From an uncultured Oscillospiraceae bacterium (GTDB taxonomy: Bacteria > Bacillota > Clostridia > Oscillospirales > Oscillospiraceae), in the NCBI GenBank assembly GCA_947623745.1, contig CANQHN010000018.1, forward strand, positions 1 to 55,991: 55,991 nt of DNA. The letters are read 5' to 3'. Each line of letters begins with the position of its first letter. The first letter of the stretch is position 1. Positions 1 through 8,045 of this stretch are shown in pieces. Position numbers and translations under genes: made by a program. Under the pieces are notes generated by a model. That model worked only from the letters and a program-made list of their open reading frames with translations. It had not been told where the DNA came from and ran no database searches.

Positions 1-31
1 GCCGCTTTACGACAGGTCTCCACACTGCCGC

Positions 32-56
32 ACCGCGAGCCGCGCGGTCTTTTTTC
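32..56 (+). terminator. Rho-independent terminator of an upstream gene
   Basis: A 6-bp stem (ACCGCG at 32-37 with CGCGGT at 43-48, five-base loop) is followed by a run of T from 50. It would end a plus-strand gene that lies left of the window. The stem is short, so the call is moderate. Confidence 0.5.
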
Positions 57-210
57 CTCCTTTTTGTATGTGCGTCCATCCATGAAGTGGAGTGGGTGGA
101 CGCCATTGAGCTATGTGTTCCCGCGTCGGGCGGGCTGGCACCAAACTGATCGGAATTTCACCATTGAATTTGTTATCGGTGCATTTTAATGAGAAAAGGG
201 CCTGCTTTAG

Positions 211-240
211 TTGATTTCAGCGCATCTTTTATGGTATAGT
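211..240 (+). promoter_or_regulatory. Candidate sigma-A promoter of the AraC-type regulator
   Basis: TTGATT (211-216) and TATAGT (235-240) are separated by 18 bp; an overlapping TATAAT lies at 240-245. The start codon of the regulator is at 317. No other gene is seen between 57 and 316. Confidence 0.5.
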
Positions 241-316
241 ATAATTGTATTGCTAAATGATTCGCGTTGCTTTGGGCGCCGTCTGCGGCGTCGGGGAAGA
301 AAGGATGTGACCTCTT

Positions 317-1174
317 ATGAATGATTTCTCCTTTTCCGTCTCCCCCATCGAGGAATTTTTGGGACTGAAACTGTACCAATATGGCTGGGAGCAGTGTGCT
401 CCGTTCCACTCCTTTGGTCCTTTTGTCCGCAACCATTATCTGTTCCACTACGTGATCTCTGGACAAGGCAGGCTTGATGCTAATGGCTCGGATAACGTGA
501 CCCAGCATTTCAGCCTGAAGGCCGGGCAGGGATTCCTCATTTCTCCCGGCCAAATCAACACATACAGCGCCGATCGGGACGATCCCTGGAAATATGTTTG
601 GCTGGAATTTGACGGCCTGCAGGTTTCGGAATATCTGAATGCGGCGGGGCTGAGTATTTCACAGCCGATCTATCACCCAAAGAGCACCGCCCAGGCTGAG
701 GAACTAAAGGACATCATGCTTGATATTGCCAGCCATCCAAATGCCTCGACGCTCTATCAGATCGGACACCTGTGCCTTTTCCTGGATATGCTCATCCAAT
801 CCTCATCCACGCGGCGCGAGCCCCGAGGGAACCAGCTGCGGGACTTCTATATCCAGGAAGCGGTCAATTTCATGGAACAGAACTACCGGCGGGATCTGAC
901 GGTGGAGGAGATCGCCGACGTATGCAGGCTCAACCGCAGCTATTTCAGCAAGCTGTTCAAGAAAAGCAAGGGCTGTCCGCCCCAGGAGTACCTGATCCGA
1001 ATGCGCCTGGCCAAGGCCGAGGAGATGATGATGACCTCCTCGGCGTCCATTGGAGACATTGCCGCTTACTGCGGCTATCCAAACCAGCTCCACTTTTCCA
1101 GGCTGTTCAAACAGCATTACGGGGTCTCTCCCCGGGAGTGGCGCAACAAAAACAAGCTATATGACGCCCATTGA
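317..1174 (+). CDS. AraC-family transcriptional regulator of alpha-galactoside operon
   Basis: This 285-residue protein has the usual length and layout of MsmR/RafR-like AraC regulators: an N-terminal cupin-like sugar-sensing domain (about residues 20-165) and a C-terminal double helix-turn-helix (about 180-280), where 'VEEIADVCRLNRSYFSKLFK' and 'IGDIAAYCGYPNQLHFSRLF' are the two recognition units and 'YGVSPREWR' is the family signature. It lies convergent to the alpha-galactosidase operon on the other strand, so it is the obvious local regulator; the ligand is probably melibiose, raffinose or another alpha-galactoside (inference from neighbours). Start chosen at the first ATG, with GAAAGGATG-type purines upstream at about 300-307. 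Confidence 0.88.
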   Translation: MNDFSFSVSPIEEFLGLKLYQYGWEQCAPFHSFGPFVRNHYLFHYVISGQGRLDANGSDNVTQHFSLKAGQGFLISPGQINTYSADRDDPWKYVWLEFDGLQVSEYLNAAGLSISQPIYHPKSTAQAEELKDIMLDIASHPNASTLYQIGHLCLFLDMLIQSSSTRREPRGNQLRDFYIQEAVNFMEQNYRRDLTVEEIADVCRLNRSYFSKLFKKSKGCPPQEYLIRMRLAKAEEMMMTSSASIGDIAAYCGYPNQLHFSRLFKQHYGVSPREWRNKNKLYDAH

Positions 1175-1180
1175 TCCGGT

Positions 1181-1218
1181 CGGCGGAAAAGCCCAGCTTT
1201 TCTGCCGGCTTGTTTTTT
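1181..1218 (+). terminator. Rho-independent terminator after the AraC regulator
   Basis: A 12-bp stem (1181-1192 with 1196-1207, one G-T wobble, loop CCA) is followed by a T-rich run at 1210-1218. It directly abuts the stop codon of the convergent alpha-galactosidase gene. Confidence 0.8.
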
Positions 1219-3404
1219 TAGTCCGCCTTCAGATAGAACTGGAACGCCTGGTAGTCCCCGGAGGGGATCGGCAGCGGCCAGCCGGCCTTCATGAGTACAT
1301 CGCCGCTCCAGCTGCCCTCCCCGTTGACCTGATAACACAGCGCCGGGTCAAGTCCCTTGAAATGGAGGGTCAAAAGCGGGGCTGCGGCATGGGCCGTTCC
1401 GGTGACCAGGCTGACCAGCGCCTCTCTCCTGTCCGGCGAGACGTGCTCCCACGCGGTATAGGGGCCGTTTTGGAAGGGATCGCTGAGCCGGTAGTAGTCC
1501 CCGTTTTGAATCAGATCATAGTGCTCCTTGAAGAAGGCCGTCTGCCGCCGGGCGGTCTCTTTTTCTTCCCGGGTGCATCTGCCCGGGTCCAGCTCAAAAC
1601 CGAATGTGCCGTGCATCGCTGCCACCCCCCGGGTCTCCAAGGGCGTAACGCGGCCGGTGCATCCGTTTGGTACGGCGGTGACGTGGGCTCCCATGGTGGA
1701 CACGGGATAACAGAACGAAGTGCCGTATTGGATGCGCAGGCGGTCGATGGCGTCGGTGTTGTCGCTGCACCAGATCTGAGGGGTATAGTAGAGCATACCG
1801 CCGTCAAAGCGGCCGCCGCCGCCGCTGCACCCCTCGATGAGCAGCCCGGGAGAGTCGCGGCGCAGGCGTTCCGCGAACTCGTACACGCCCAGAACATAGC
1901 GGTGGCAGACCTCGCCCTGCCGGTCCGCGGGCAGTGCGGCCGACCCCACCTGGGTGAGGCTGCGGTTCATGTCCCATTTGATGTAGGAGATATGGGCGCT
2001 CTCCAGCACCGCTTTGATCTGACCGTAGACATGCTCGCGCACGTCGCTGCGGGAGAAGTCCAGCACCAGCTGTTCCCGGCCGCGGGATGGTTCCCGGCCC
2101 GGGACTCGCAGGATCCAGTCGGGATGGGCGCGGTAGAGGTTACTGTCCTCGTTGACCATCTCCGGTTCAATCCAGATGCCGAACTCCATGCCCAGCTTCT
2201 TGACGCGGGGAACAAGGGCGCCCAGGCCGCCGGGGAGTTTTTCCTCATTGACGACCCAGTCCCCCAGGCCGGCCCTGTCGTTGTTCCGTGCACCAAACCA
2301 GCCGTCGTCCATCACAAACAGCTCAACGCCCAGCTGGGAGGCCTCTTTGGCAATGCTGATCAAACGCTCCGCGTCGAAGCGGGCCTCCGTGGCCTCCCAG
2401 TTGTTGAGAAGCACCGGCCTGCGGCGTCCCGCCCAGGGGTCCCGAATGAGATTGCGCCGAATGCCGCGGTGGAATTGGCGGCTCATCTGCCCAAACCCGC
2501 TGGGGGAGCATACCACAGCCGCCTCCGGGGCGGTGAACACCGCGCCCGGCTCCAACGTCCAGCAGAACTGGTAGGGGTGGAGCCCCATGACCAGGCGGGA
2601 GTTTTCAAACTGATCCGCTTCCGCCTCCGCCAGAAAGTTGCCGCTGTACAGCAGCATGGCGCCGTAACACAATCCGTAGTCCTCGTTCGCGTCCCGGTCG
2701 CACAGGATCACAAAGGGGTTGTGCTGATGGCTGGAGGCGCCCCGCACGCTGCCCACGCTCTGGACCCCCGGGCGCAGATGGGCGCGGCTGGGGCAGCGCT
2801 CCATGACGTGGGCCCCGTTGAAGGTAATAAAATCCAGATCGGAGCGGATGAAGTCCAGGCAGAGGGACGCGCACCGGCACAGCCGGATCGTTCCGTTTCC
2901 TCGATTCTTCACCCGGACGGCGCGGGTGATCAGATCGTACTTCTCCAGCACGCCGTAGAGCAGCTCCACCTCTACCTGGGCGGCCTCGTCAACCAAGAGG
3001 ACAGAGAGGGTCTCCCACTCCTCCTCCCCGCCGTAGAAGGCGGGCAGGCCGTCCAGGGCGTATTTCCCCCTGCGGGCCTCGCTGTCCACATAGCGCAGGT
3101 CCGCGGTCCGGCTTCCATTGGGCAGCTCCAGCTCAATGGAAGGCAGACGGAAATCTCCCACGCCGCAGGTGGAGTACTCCTGGGGGAGCGTGTCCAGAGA
3201 GAAGGTGCGGTCGCTGCCCGCCTCGCTGGGATTTGGGGAGAACCCCCGCTCCTTGGCACGCAGAAGATAGGACAGGTCGCCGCCCGGGAGCCGGGGGCCG
3301 TAGTAGGTGTGCAGCAGGACATTGTAGGCCCCTGCTTTCATCTGATAGGTGGTGTTTTCCGTGTGCAGGGTGATGAGCTTGTTTTCCTTGTCGAGAATAA
3401 TCAA
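1218..3404 (-). CDS. GH36 alpha-galactosidase
   Basis: The 728-residue protein matches the usual length of clostridial and lactobacillar GH36 alpha-galactosidases (melA/rafA/aga type), which hydrolyse terminal alpha-1,6-galactose from melibiose, raffinose and stachyose. Visible family motifs are 'FVMDDGWFG', 'YIKWDMNR' (its Asp is the GH36 nucleophile), 'EGCSGGGGRFDGG' and 'WCSDNTDAIDRL' (acid/base Asp). There is no signal peptide, so it acts in the cytoplasm on imported sugar. An in-frame reading extends upstream to 3506, but the family N-terminus begins near 'IILDKENKLITLHT'. I therefore chose the TTG at 3404, which has a GGGGGGA ribosome site about 8 bases upstream. It is the last gene of the transport operon, 136 bp after the second permease. 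Confidence 0.9.
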   Translation of the reverse strand: MIILDKENKLITLHTENTTYQMKAGAYNVLLHTYYGPRLPGGDLSYLLRAKERGFSPNPSEAGSDRTFSLDTLPQEYSTCGVGDFRLPSIELELPNGSRTADLRYVDSEARRGKYALDGLPAFYGGEEEWETLSVLLVDEAAQVEVELLYGVLEKYDLITRAVRVKNRGNGTIRLCRCASLCLDFIRSDLDFITFNGAHVMERCPSRAHLRPGVQSVGSVRGASSHQHNPFVILCDRDANEDYGLCYGAMLLYSGNFLAEAEADQFENSRLVMGLHPYQFCWTLEPGAVFTAPEAAVVCSPSGFGQMSRQFHRGIRRNLIRDPWAGRRRPVLLNNWEATEARFDAERLISIAKEASQLGVELFVMDDGWFGARNNDRAGLGDWVVNEEKLPGGLGALVPRVKKLGMEFGIWIEPEMVNEDSNLYRAHPDWILRVPGREPSRGREQLVLDFSRSDVREHVYGQIKAVLESAHISYIKWDMNRSLTQVGSAALPADRQGEVCHRYVLGVYEFAERLRRDSPGLLIEGCSGGGGRFDGGMLYYTPQIWCSDNTDAIDRLRIQYGTSFCYPVSTMGAHVTAVPNGCTGRVTPLETRGVAAMHGTFGFELDPGRCTREEKETARRQTAFFKEHYDLIQNGDYYRLSDPFQNGPYTAWEHVSPDRREALVSLVTGTAHAAAPLLTLHFKGLDPALCYQVNGEGSWSGDVLMKAGWPLPIPSGDYQAFQFYLKAD

Positions 3405-3493
3405 GGGAGTTCCCCCCAACAGAATCAGGATGTGCCGGCAATCGGGCGGGTTCGGCGGTACATAGTCAGGAACAGCTTGCGGTCCTGGATCGA

Positions 3494-3523
3494 CAGCCCC
3501 GGCCACCGGACGTGCCGGGGCTG
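3494..3523 (-). promoter_or_regulatory. Intercistronic hairpin between permease and alpha-galactosidase
   Basis: A perfect 10-bp inverted repeat (CAGCCCCGGC at 3494-3503 with GCCGGGGCTG at 3514-3523) lies in the 136-bp gap of the operon. It has no T-run, so it looks more like an RNA-processing or mRNA-stability element than a full terminator. Confidence 0.45.
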
Positions 3524-3540
3524 CGGAAAAGAGCGGAGGC

Positions 3541-4383
3541 TTATTTGCCGCCGGTGCCGGCGATGCCCTCCACGAACTGCTTCTGGAAGATCAGGTACAG
3601 CACGACCATAGGAAGCATGGCCAGCAGGGAACCCGCCATCAGCATGGGGAAGTTGGTAGTGTCCATCCCGCGCAGAGTGGCCAGGCCGGCGGACAGGGTG
3701 AACATATTGATGTCGTTGTTGACGATTTGAGGCCACATCAGGTCGCCGTAGGCGAACACCGCGGTGAAGATGGTGATGGCGGCCACAGACGTGCCGGTCA
3801 GCGGGAACATGACCTTATAGAACGTCTGGAACTGGTTGCAGCCATCCAGGTAGGCCGCCTCGCCGATCTCGTTGGGGATGCCCATATACGTCTGCCGCAG
3901 GAAGAACACGCCGAAGGCGCTGACGATGCCCGGGAATACCAGGCCCGCAATGGTGTTGACCAGACCGAGCTTGGCCACCATCTGATACTGGGGGATAATG
4001 AAGATCTGGCTCGGCAGGGACATCTGCACCAGCACAATGGTGAACAGCAGGTTTTTGCCGCGGAACTTCAGCTTGGCGAATGCGTAGCCCGCCATGGAGC
4101 TGAAAACAACGGCGCAGACCACCCGGAAGAACACCAGAAGGATGGTGTTCCAGTACAGCTTGACAAAGGGGAGATTCTCAAGGACTTTCTTATATCCGTC
4201 CAGCCGGAACGCGGAGGGGAAAAAGGTGGCGGGGATACTCACGCTCTCGGCCTGCGTCTTGAAGCTGGTGAGGACCATCCACAGGAAGGGGAAGATCATG
4301 ATCGCGGCTCCAATGATCAAAGCGGCATACACGAGGACCTTGGTAGTGACATAGGAGCGGCGTGAAGAACTCGTTTTATTCAT
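3541..4383 (-). CDS. Carbohydrate ABC transporter permease (MalG/MsmG-like)
   Basis: A 280-residue inner-membrane permease with about six TM segments, the first at residues ~15-37. The EAA-type cytoplasmic loop is visible as 'EIGEAAYLDGCNQFQTFYKV', which docks the ATPase. It starts with 'MNKTSSSRRSYVTTKVLVYA', typical for the second permease of CUT1 importers. It follows the first permease by 12 bp and precedes the alpha-galactosidase, so the likely substrate is an alpha-galactoside (inference). No ATP-binding gene is present in the operon; in Firmicutes such systems commonly share an MsmX/MsmK-type ATPase encoded elsewhere. Confidence 0.9.
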   Translation of the reverse strand: MNKTSSSRRSYVTTKVLVYAALIIGAAIMIFPFLWMVLTSFKTQAESVSIPATFFPSAFRLDGYKKVLENLPFVKLYWNTILLVFFRVVCAVVFSSMAGYAFAKLKFRGKNLLFTIVLVQMSLPSQIFIIPQYQMVAKLGLVNTIAGLVFPGIVSAFGVFFLRQTYMGIPNEIGEAAYLDGCNQFQTFYKVMFPLTGTSVAAITIFTAVFAYGDLMWPQIVNNDINMFTLSAGLATLRGMDTTNFPMLMAGSLLAMLPMVVLYLIFQKQFVEGIAGTGGK

Positions 4384-4395
4384 GCAGGACCCTCC

Positions 4396-5286
4396 TTAAA
4401 TATCGTAGGTGACCCACTTCTTCTGCCCCCAGAACTGGATCAGGGTGACAAGCAGGATCAAAGCGACTGTCCAGACGACGATGGCGGAACCGTAGCCCCG
4501 GTCCCCGGCCACGAAGGACGAGCGGTAGAACAGGTACATCAAGCTCTGCATATCGGCCATAGCGGGGTTGGTGTCATCGGACATCATATAGATCAGGTCG
4601 TACACCTTCATGGAGGCCATCAGACGCATGATCAGCACGGAGAACATGGTGGGAGAGATCATGGGCAGCGTGATGTTGAAGAACTGCCGGATCTTGCCCG
4701 CGCCGTCAATGCTGCTGGCCTCATACAGCTGCTTGTTGATGTTTTGCAGGCCCGCCAGCAGCAGCACCGCGTCATATCCGATGCTGCTCCAGGTGGAGAC
4801 GATGGCGACGGCGATAATGGCGGTTTTGGAGTTGGTGATCCACTGGATGTGGGTGCCGAGGATCTGGTTGAGGATGCCGCTGTCGCCGTTGAAGATCACC
4901 TGCCACACCATGGCGATGGCGGCGGGGGCGCACACCATGGGCAGGAAGAAGATGGTGCGGAAGCCGCCCTTGAATTTGACCTTGGCGTTCAGGAGCATCG
5001 CCACAAACAGGGCCAGAGCGATGCCCACCGGAACGGTGAGGATACAGAAATAGACGGTGTTCCAGGTGGCCTTCCAGAAATCGGGGTTCCGGAACATTTC
5101 GATGTAGTTATCCAGGCCGATGAACCGGTAGTGGCCGAAGCCCAGATGCTCGCAGAAGCTGGTGTAGATCGTCTGGATAAAGGGCCAGATATTCAGTACG
5201 AACAGGCCGATGATGGTAGGGGCCACCAGGAGCCAGCCCCAATTCTCCTCCCGTCGGGCGGAAGCGGACAGCTTTCTATTTTTCAC
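4396..5286 (-). CDS. Carbohydrate ABC transporter permease (MalF/MsmF-like)
   Basis: A 296-residue permease whose first TM segment is at residues ~18-38 ('WLLVAPTIIGLFVLNIWPF', the classic start of MalF/UgpA-like proteins), with about six TM helices in total. The EAA loop reads 'QLYEASSIDGAGKIRQFFNI'. It forms the membrane channel together with the next gene and receives sugar from the lipoprotein encoded upstream (14-bp gap). Substrate specificity for an alpha-galactoside is inferred from the GH36 gene in the same operon. Confidence 0.9.
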   Translation of the reverse strand: MKNRKLSASARREENWGWLLVAPTIIGLFVLNIWPFIQTIYTSFCEHLGFGHYRFIGLDNYIEMFRNPDFWKATWNTVYFCILTVPVGIALALFVAMLLNAKVKFKGGFRTIFFLPMVCAPAAIAMVWQVIFNGDSGILNQILGTHIQWITNSKTAIIAVAIVSTWSSIGYDAVLLLAGLQNINKQLYEASSIDGAGKIRQFFNITLPMISPTMFSVLIMRLMASMKVYDLIYMMSDDTNPAMADMQSLMYLFYRSSFVAGDRGYGSAIVVWTVALILLVTLIQFWGQKKWVTYDI

Positions 5287-5300
5287 AGGGCGCCCTCCTC

Positions 5301-6617
5301 TCAGTTGCCGGCCAATTTCTTGGCTGTCTCTGTGTTGACGATCTCGGTCATCTTGTCCAGGCCGGCGTCGACCTCCTGATTGCCGGCATAGACCTGCGTC
5401 AGCACATCCAGGACCTGGCTCTTCCAGCGGGGACTGGCGGAGTTGTACGGCACCTGAATGGCATAGTCGAACTGCTCAAAGATGCAGTCCACGTTGATGG
5501 GATCTCCGTACTCCTCGAAGGCGGTCCGCCAGCTCTCCTCGGTGCCCAGGTACGCGGGGATCGCCGCGCCGGACCGGCCCTGGATCAGCTGGGCCTCCTC
5601 CGTACCGAAGTACTTCAGGACATCCTTCACGATCTCCAGGTTCTTCCCGTGCGCGCCGGTGGAATAGCACAGGCCGTTGGACATACAGGCCCGGCCGTCC
5701 TGGTCCAGGCTCTCCGGAGTGCTGACCGGATCAGGGGCCTTGGGGAGCTTGGCGATGTCCCACTTGCCCAGCATCTCGGGGTGGTCTTTCAGAGCGCCCA
5801 GCAGGCTCCAGGAGCCCTCCATGAACATGGCGGCCCGCTGAGACCAGAACGTAGCGCCCGCGCCGTTCTGCGTGAAGAAATTCTGGTCCGGGCACCACTC
5901 CTCCTGCTGCATCCCGATGTAGAACTCCATGGCCTCCTTGCCCCCGGGCTGGTTGAACCCGCAGGCGGTGCGGTCGGCGCTGAGGATGTAGCCGCCGTTC
6001 TGATAGACGTAGGCCCAGTAGCCCAGCTGGTCGTCCAGATAGGCCAAATAGCCGTAATTGCCGGTGGCGTCATAGATTTTCTGAGAGGCCTCCGTCAGAT
6101 CGTCCCAGGTCCAGTCGTCGTCGGGATAGGCGACCCCGGCGGCATCGAACATCTCCTTGTTATAGACCAGCACGCCGTTGTCCTTATCCTTGGGCACGCC
6201 GTAGTAGCGCCCGTCGGAACCGCTGATATTGCCCAGGGAAATTTCGGAGAAATGATTCTGATAGTAGCCGGGCTCCACGTCGTCATAGAGATCCGTTACG
6301 TCGGCCAGCATGCCGAAATCCGCATAGTACAGCAGCTGATTGGTGTGCATCCAGAAGATGTCCGGCATCGTATTGGACTCGGCGGCGGCCTCCAGCTTGG
6401 TCCAGTACTCATTCCAGCTGACCACCTGCACGTCGATGACGACGTCCGGATGCTGGGCGGTATAGGCGTCACACATATCCTGCATGCCCTGGCGCTGGTT
6501 GGTGTCCCAGATCTGGAAGGTAAGATGTGTCTTACCATCGGACGCCCCGCAGCCGGATACAGACAGCATCAGCGCAACGAGCAGTACCGCCGCCATTCCG
6601 CGGAGGAATTTTTTCAT
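5301..6617 (-). CDS. Extracellular sugar-binding lipoprotein of ABC transporter
   Basis: The 438-residue protein has a lipoprotein signal peptide with lipobox 'LSVSGC' (Cys23), followed by a family-1 solute-binding fold: 'LTFQIWDTNQRQGMQDMCDA' near the start, 'IFWMHTN', 'YGVPKDKDN' and 'WTWDDLTEASQKIY', all typical of CUT1 sugar-binding proteins. It captures the sugar on the outer face of the membrane and delivers it to the permeases encoded next. It is the first gene of the operon; a good minus-strand promoter lies at 6676-6704. Start ATG at 6617 has an AAGGAGT ribosome site. Confidence 0.92.
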   Translation of the reverse strand: MKKFLRGMAAVLLVALMLSVSGCGASDGKTHLTFQIWDTNQRQGMQDMCDAYTAQHPDVVIDVQVVSWNEYWTKLEAAAESNTMPDIFWMHTNQLLYYADFGMLADVTDLYDDVEPGYYQNHFSEISLGNISGSDGRYYGVPKDKDNGVLVYNKEMFDAAGVAYPDDDWTWDDLTEASQKIYDATGNYGYLAYLDDQLGYWAYVYQNGGYILSADRTACGFNQPGGKEAMEFYIGMQQEEWCPDQNFFTQNGAGATFWSQRAAMFMEGSWSLLGALKDHPEMLGKWDIAKLPKAPDPVSTPESLDQDGRACMSNGLCYSTGAHGKNLEIVKDVLKYFGTEEAQLIQGRSGAAIPAYLGTEESWRTAFEEYGDPINVDCIFEQFDYAIQVPYNSASPRWKSQVLDVLTQVYAGNQEVDAGLDKMTEIVNTETAKKLAGN

Positions 6618-6675
6618 AAAACCACTCCTTATTTTCGTTTCCGTTTACGTTCAGCCAGCTATAACGTGTAATCAA

Positions 6676-6704
6676 ACTATATTCTTTTGGCGCACATGTG
6701 TAAA
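6676..6704 (-). promoter_or_regulatory. Sigma-A promoter of the alpha-galactoside operon
   Basis: On the minus strand TTTACA (6704-6699) and TATAGT (6681-6676) are spaced by exactly 17 bp, 59 bp upstream of the binding-protein start codon. The -35 box is embedded in a potential operator (next entry). Confidence 0.75.
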
Positions 6705-6740
6705 TAAAGGAAAGCGGTTAGAATATGCACTTATGTGCGC
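6690..6740. promoter_or_regulatory. Inverted repeat, candidate AraC-regulator operator
   Basis: GCGCACAT at 6690-6697 and ATGTGCGC at 6733-6740 are exact inverted copies. One overlaps the promoter spacer next to the -35 box and the other lies about four helical turns upstream. The arrangement suits a dimeric regulator such as the AraC-type protein encoded at 317-1174 (inference). Confidence 0.5.
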
Positions 6741-6944
6741 TGAGACGCTTTATGTGAAAGTGAGGACACATTTCTCCATATTTCTGTAAATTTTCTCTTT
6801 TCGGTATGCAAATGCACCAAAAGATGGAGCTCTGAAACGGCGATTCAAATCATTGTGCCAGTGACTGCAGGCTGTTCCGCGTCTGGCACTTTTGCCGTTA
6901 CCATCCCTTATGTGTGGGCGCCCGCAGAAGCCGGAGAGTTTCAG

Positions 6945-6973
6945 TTGAACCGCGCGGCGAGGTGTGGTATAGT
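6945..6973 (+). promoter_or_regulatory. Sigma-A promoter of the YesL-like gene
   Basis: TTGAAC (6945-6950) and TATAGT (6968-6973) are separated by 17 bp. The gene starts 37 bp downstream. Within 6618-7010 the only things I see are this promoter and the divergent operon promoter with its inverted repeat. Confidence 0.7.
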
Positions 6974-7010
6974 AGACAAAACAACTTGACAGTTGAAAGG
7001 GTGAAGCGTC

Positions 7011-7670
7011 TTGCTTTTTCAAAAGAGAGATGCCGAGCAGGAGCCAGTGGACCAGGAAAAGACCGGCCCGGCCCGCTTTTGGGCGCTGATCAAAGATGAG
7101 CTTGCCGCTGTGTTGATTGCAAACCTGCTGTTTTTGGTCACCTGTATCCCCGTCATTACCATTCCGCCGGCAATACTTGCCCTGCATACGCTCATGCGAA
7201 AGATCGTGCGGGAAGAAGGCGTATCGTGTGTGCGGGACTATTTCGCAGTGTTCAAGCAGGGCTGGAAGCGCGCGTATGGCGCGTTCCTCCTGGCTGCACT
7301 TCCTATGGGGCTGGCGGGATACGGGGCCGTATTCTATCTGGGGCGGGCCTCAGCGCATCCCCTGCTCCTGCTGCCTTTTGCCCTGTGCGCCGCTATTTTC
7401 CTGGCAGTGATGCTGGCGTCCACCTATTTGTATGGGCTCTTGTGTGACGGCAAGCCGCTTGGCGAGGCGGTCAAGCCGGCCTTGATGCTGGGGGCAGCGA
7501 CGCCTCTGCGGGCATTGCTCGCAGCTCTGTGTGATTACGGACTGCCCCTGCTGGCGATATTGTTTTTCCCTCTGAGCGCGGCCTATCTGCTTCTGCTTGG
7601 GTTTTCACTGCCCTGCCTTCTTGGGAATTTTTACATTCGAACCGGTTTGGAATTGTACTACGGCACTTAG
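7011..7670 (+). CDS. YesL/DUF624 family membrane protein
   Basis: A 219-residue protein with about five TM helices. The first segment, 'ELAAVLIANLLFLVTCIPVI', followed by 'TIPPAILALHTLMRKIVREE', is characteristic of the YesL (DUF624) family, whose members sit beside sugar ABC transporters and whose biochemical role is not known. Here it is divergent from the alpha-galactoside operon, which fits that association. The start is a TTG at 7011, chosen because a GAAAGG site lies 10 bases upstream and the family N-terminus aligns there. A clear terminator follows. Confidence 0.75.
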   Translation: MLFQKRDAEQEPVDQEKTGPARFWALIKDELAAVLIANLLFLVTCIPVITIPPAILALHTLMRKIVREEGVSCVRDYFAVFKQGWKRAYGAFLLAALPMGLAGYGAVFYLGRASAHPLLLLPFALCAAIFLAVMLASTYLYGLLCDGKPLGEAVKPALMLGAATPLRALLAALCDYGLPLLAILFFPLSAAYLLLLGFSLPCLLGNFYIRTGLELYYGT

Positions 7671-7682
7671 CGGTCACCACCC

Positions 7683-7748
7683 GTAAATCAAATTGGAGAG
7701 GCACCCTGTTGGCAATGATCATGCCGTCAGTGTGCCTTTTTGATTTAC
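7683..7748 (+). terminator. Terminator-like stem-loop after the YesL-like gene
   Basis: An outer stem GTAAATCAAA (7683-7692) with TTTGATTTAC (7739-7748) encloses an inner stem GGCAC/GTGCC (7700-7704, 7732-7736), with a T-tract at 7737-7741. Confidence 0.65.
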
Positions 7749-7911
7749 GTGCCCGCAGAGTGCATCGCTGTCATTTATCGGTTTGTCAAGCGGTATGTTA
7801 AGGGCCCTGCGGAACATTTTTTCTGGAAAAATCGAAGGTCGGAACATACATTTTCTCACAATGTGTGCAGGATAGTTTGTATTGACTTGCAAATTTCTGT
7901 GTATCTGCCAG

Positions 7912-7940
7912 TTGAAAAGTGGAGATGCAGCGCATATAAT
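7912..7940 (+). promoter_or_regulatory. Sigma-A promoter of gltBD
   Basis: TTGAAA (7912-7917) and a perfect TATAAT (7935-7940) are spaced by 17 bp. This gives a leader of about 100 nt before the gltB start at 8046. The leader contains a 7-bp inverted repeat (TCCTGCA 7980-7986, TGCAGGA 8011-8017). No further gene is seen in 7671-8045. Confidence 0.8.
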
Positions 7941-8045
7941 TTAGCACAACCCTTCACTAAAGAAATGAAAGGAAGTAAATCCTGCATAAAATAGAATTTT
8001 TTGCCCGCTGTGCAGGAAATGATTCTCGGGAATGGGGAGTGCGAT

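Noticed and set aside
1050-3611. Long plus-strand frame opposite the alpha-galactosidase
   Set aside because: Overlaps the end of the AraC gene and the whole GH36 gene, with no family features; a GC shadow.
7965-7994. Nine-codon frame in the gltB leader as an attenuator peptide
   Set aside because: No ribosome site, no run of a regulatory amino-acid codon and no terminator/antiterminator pair visible.
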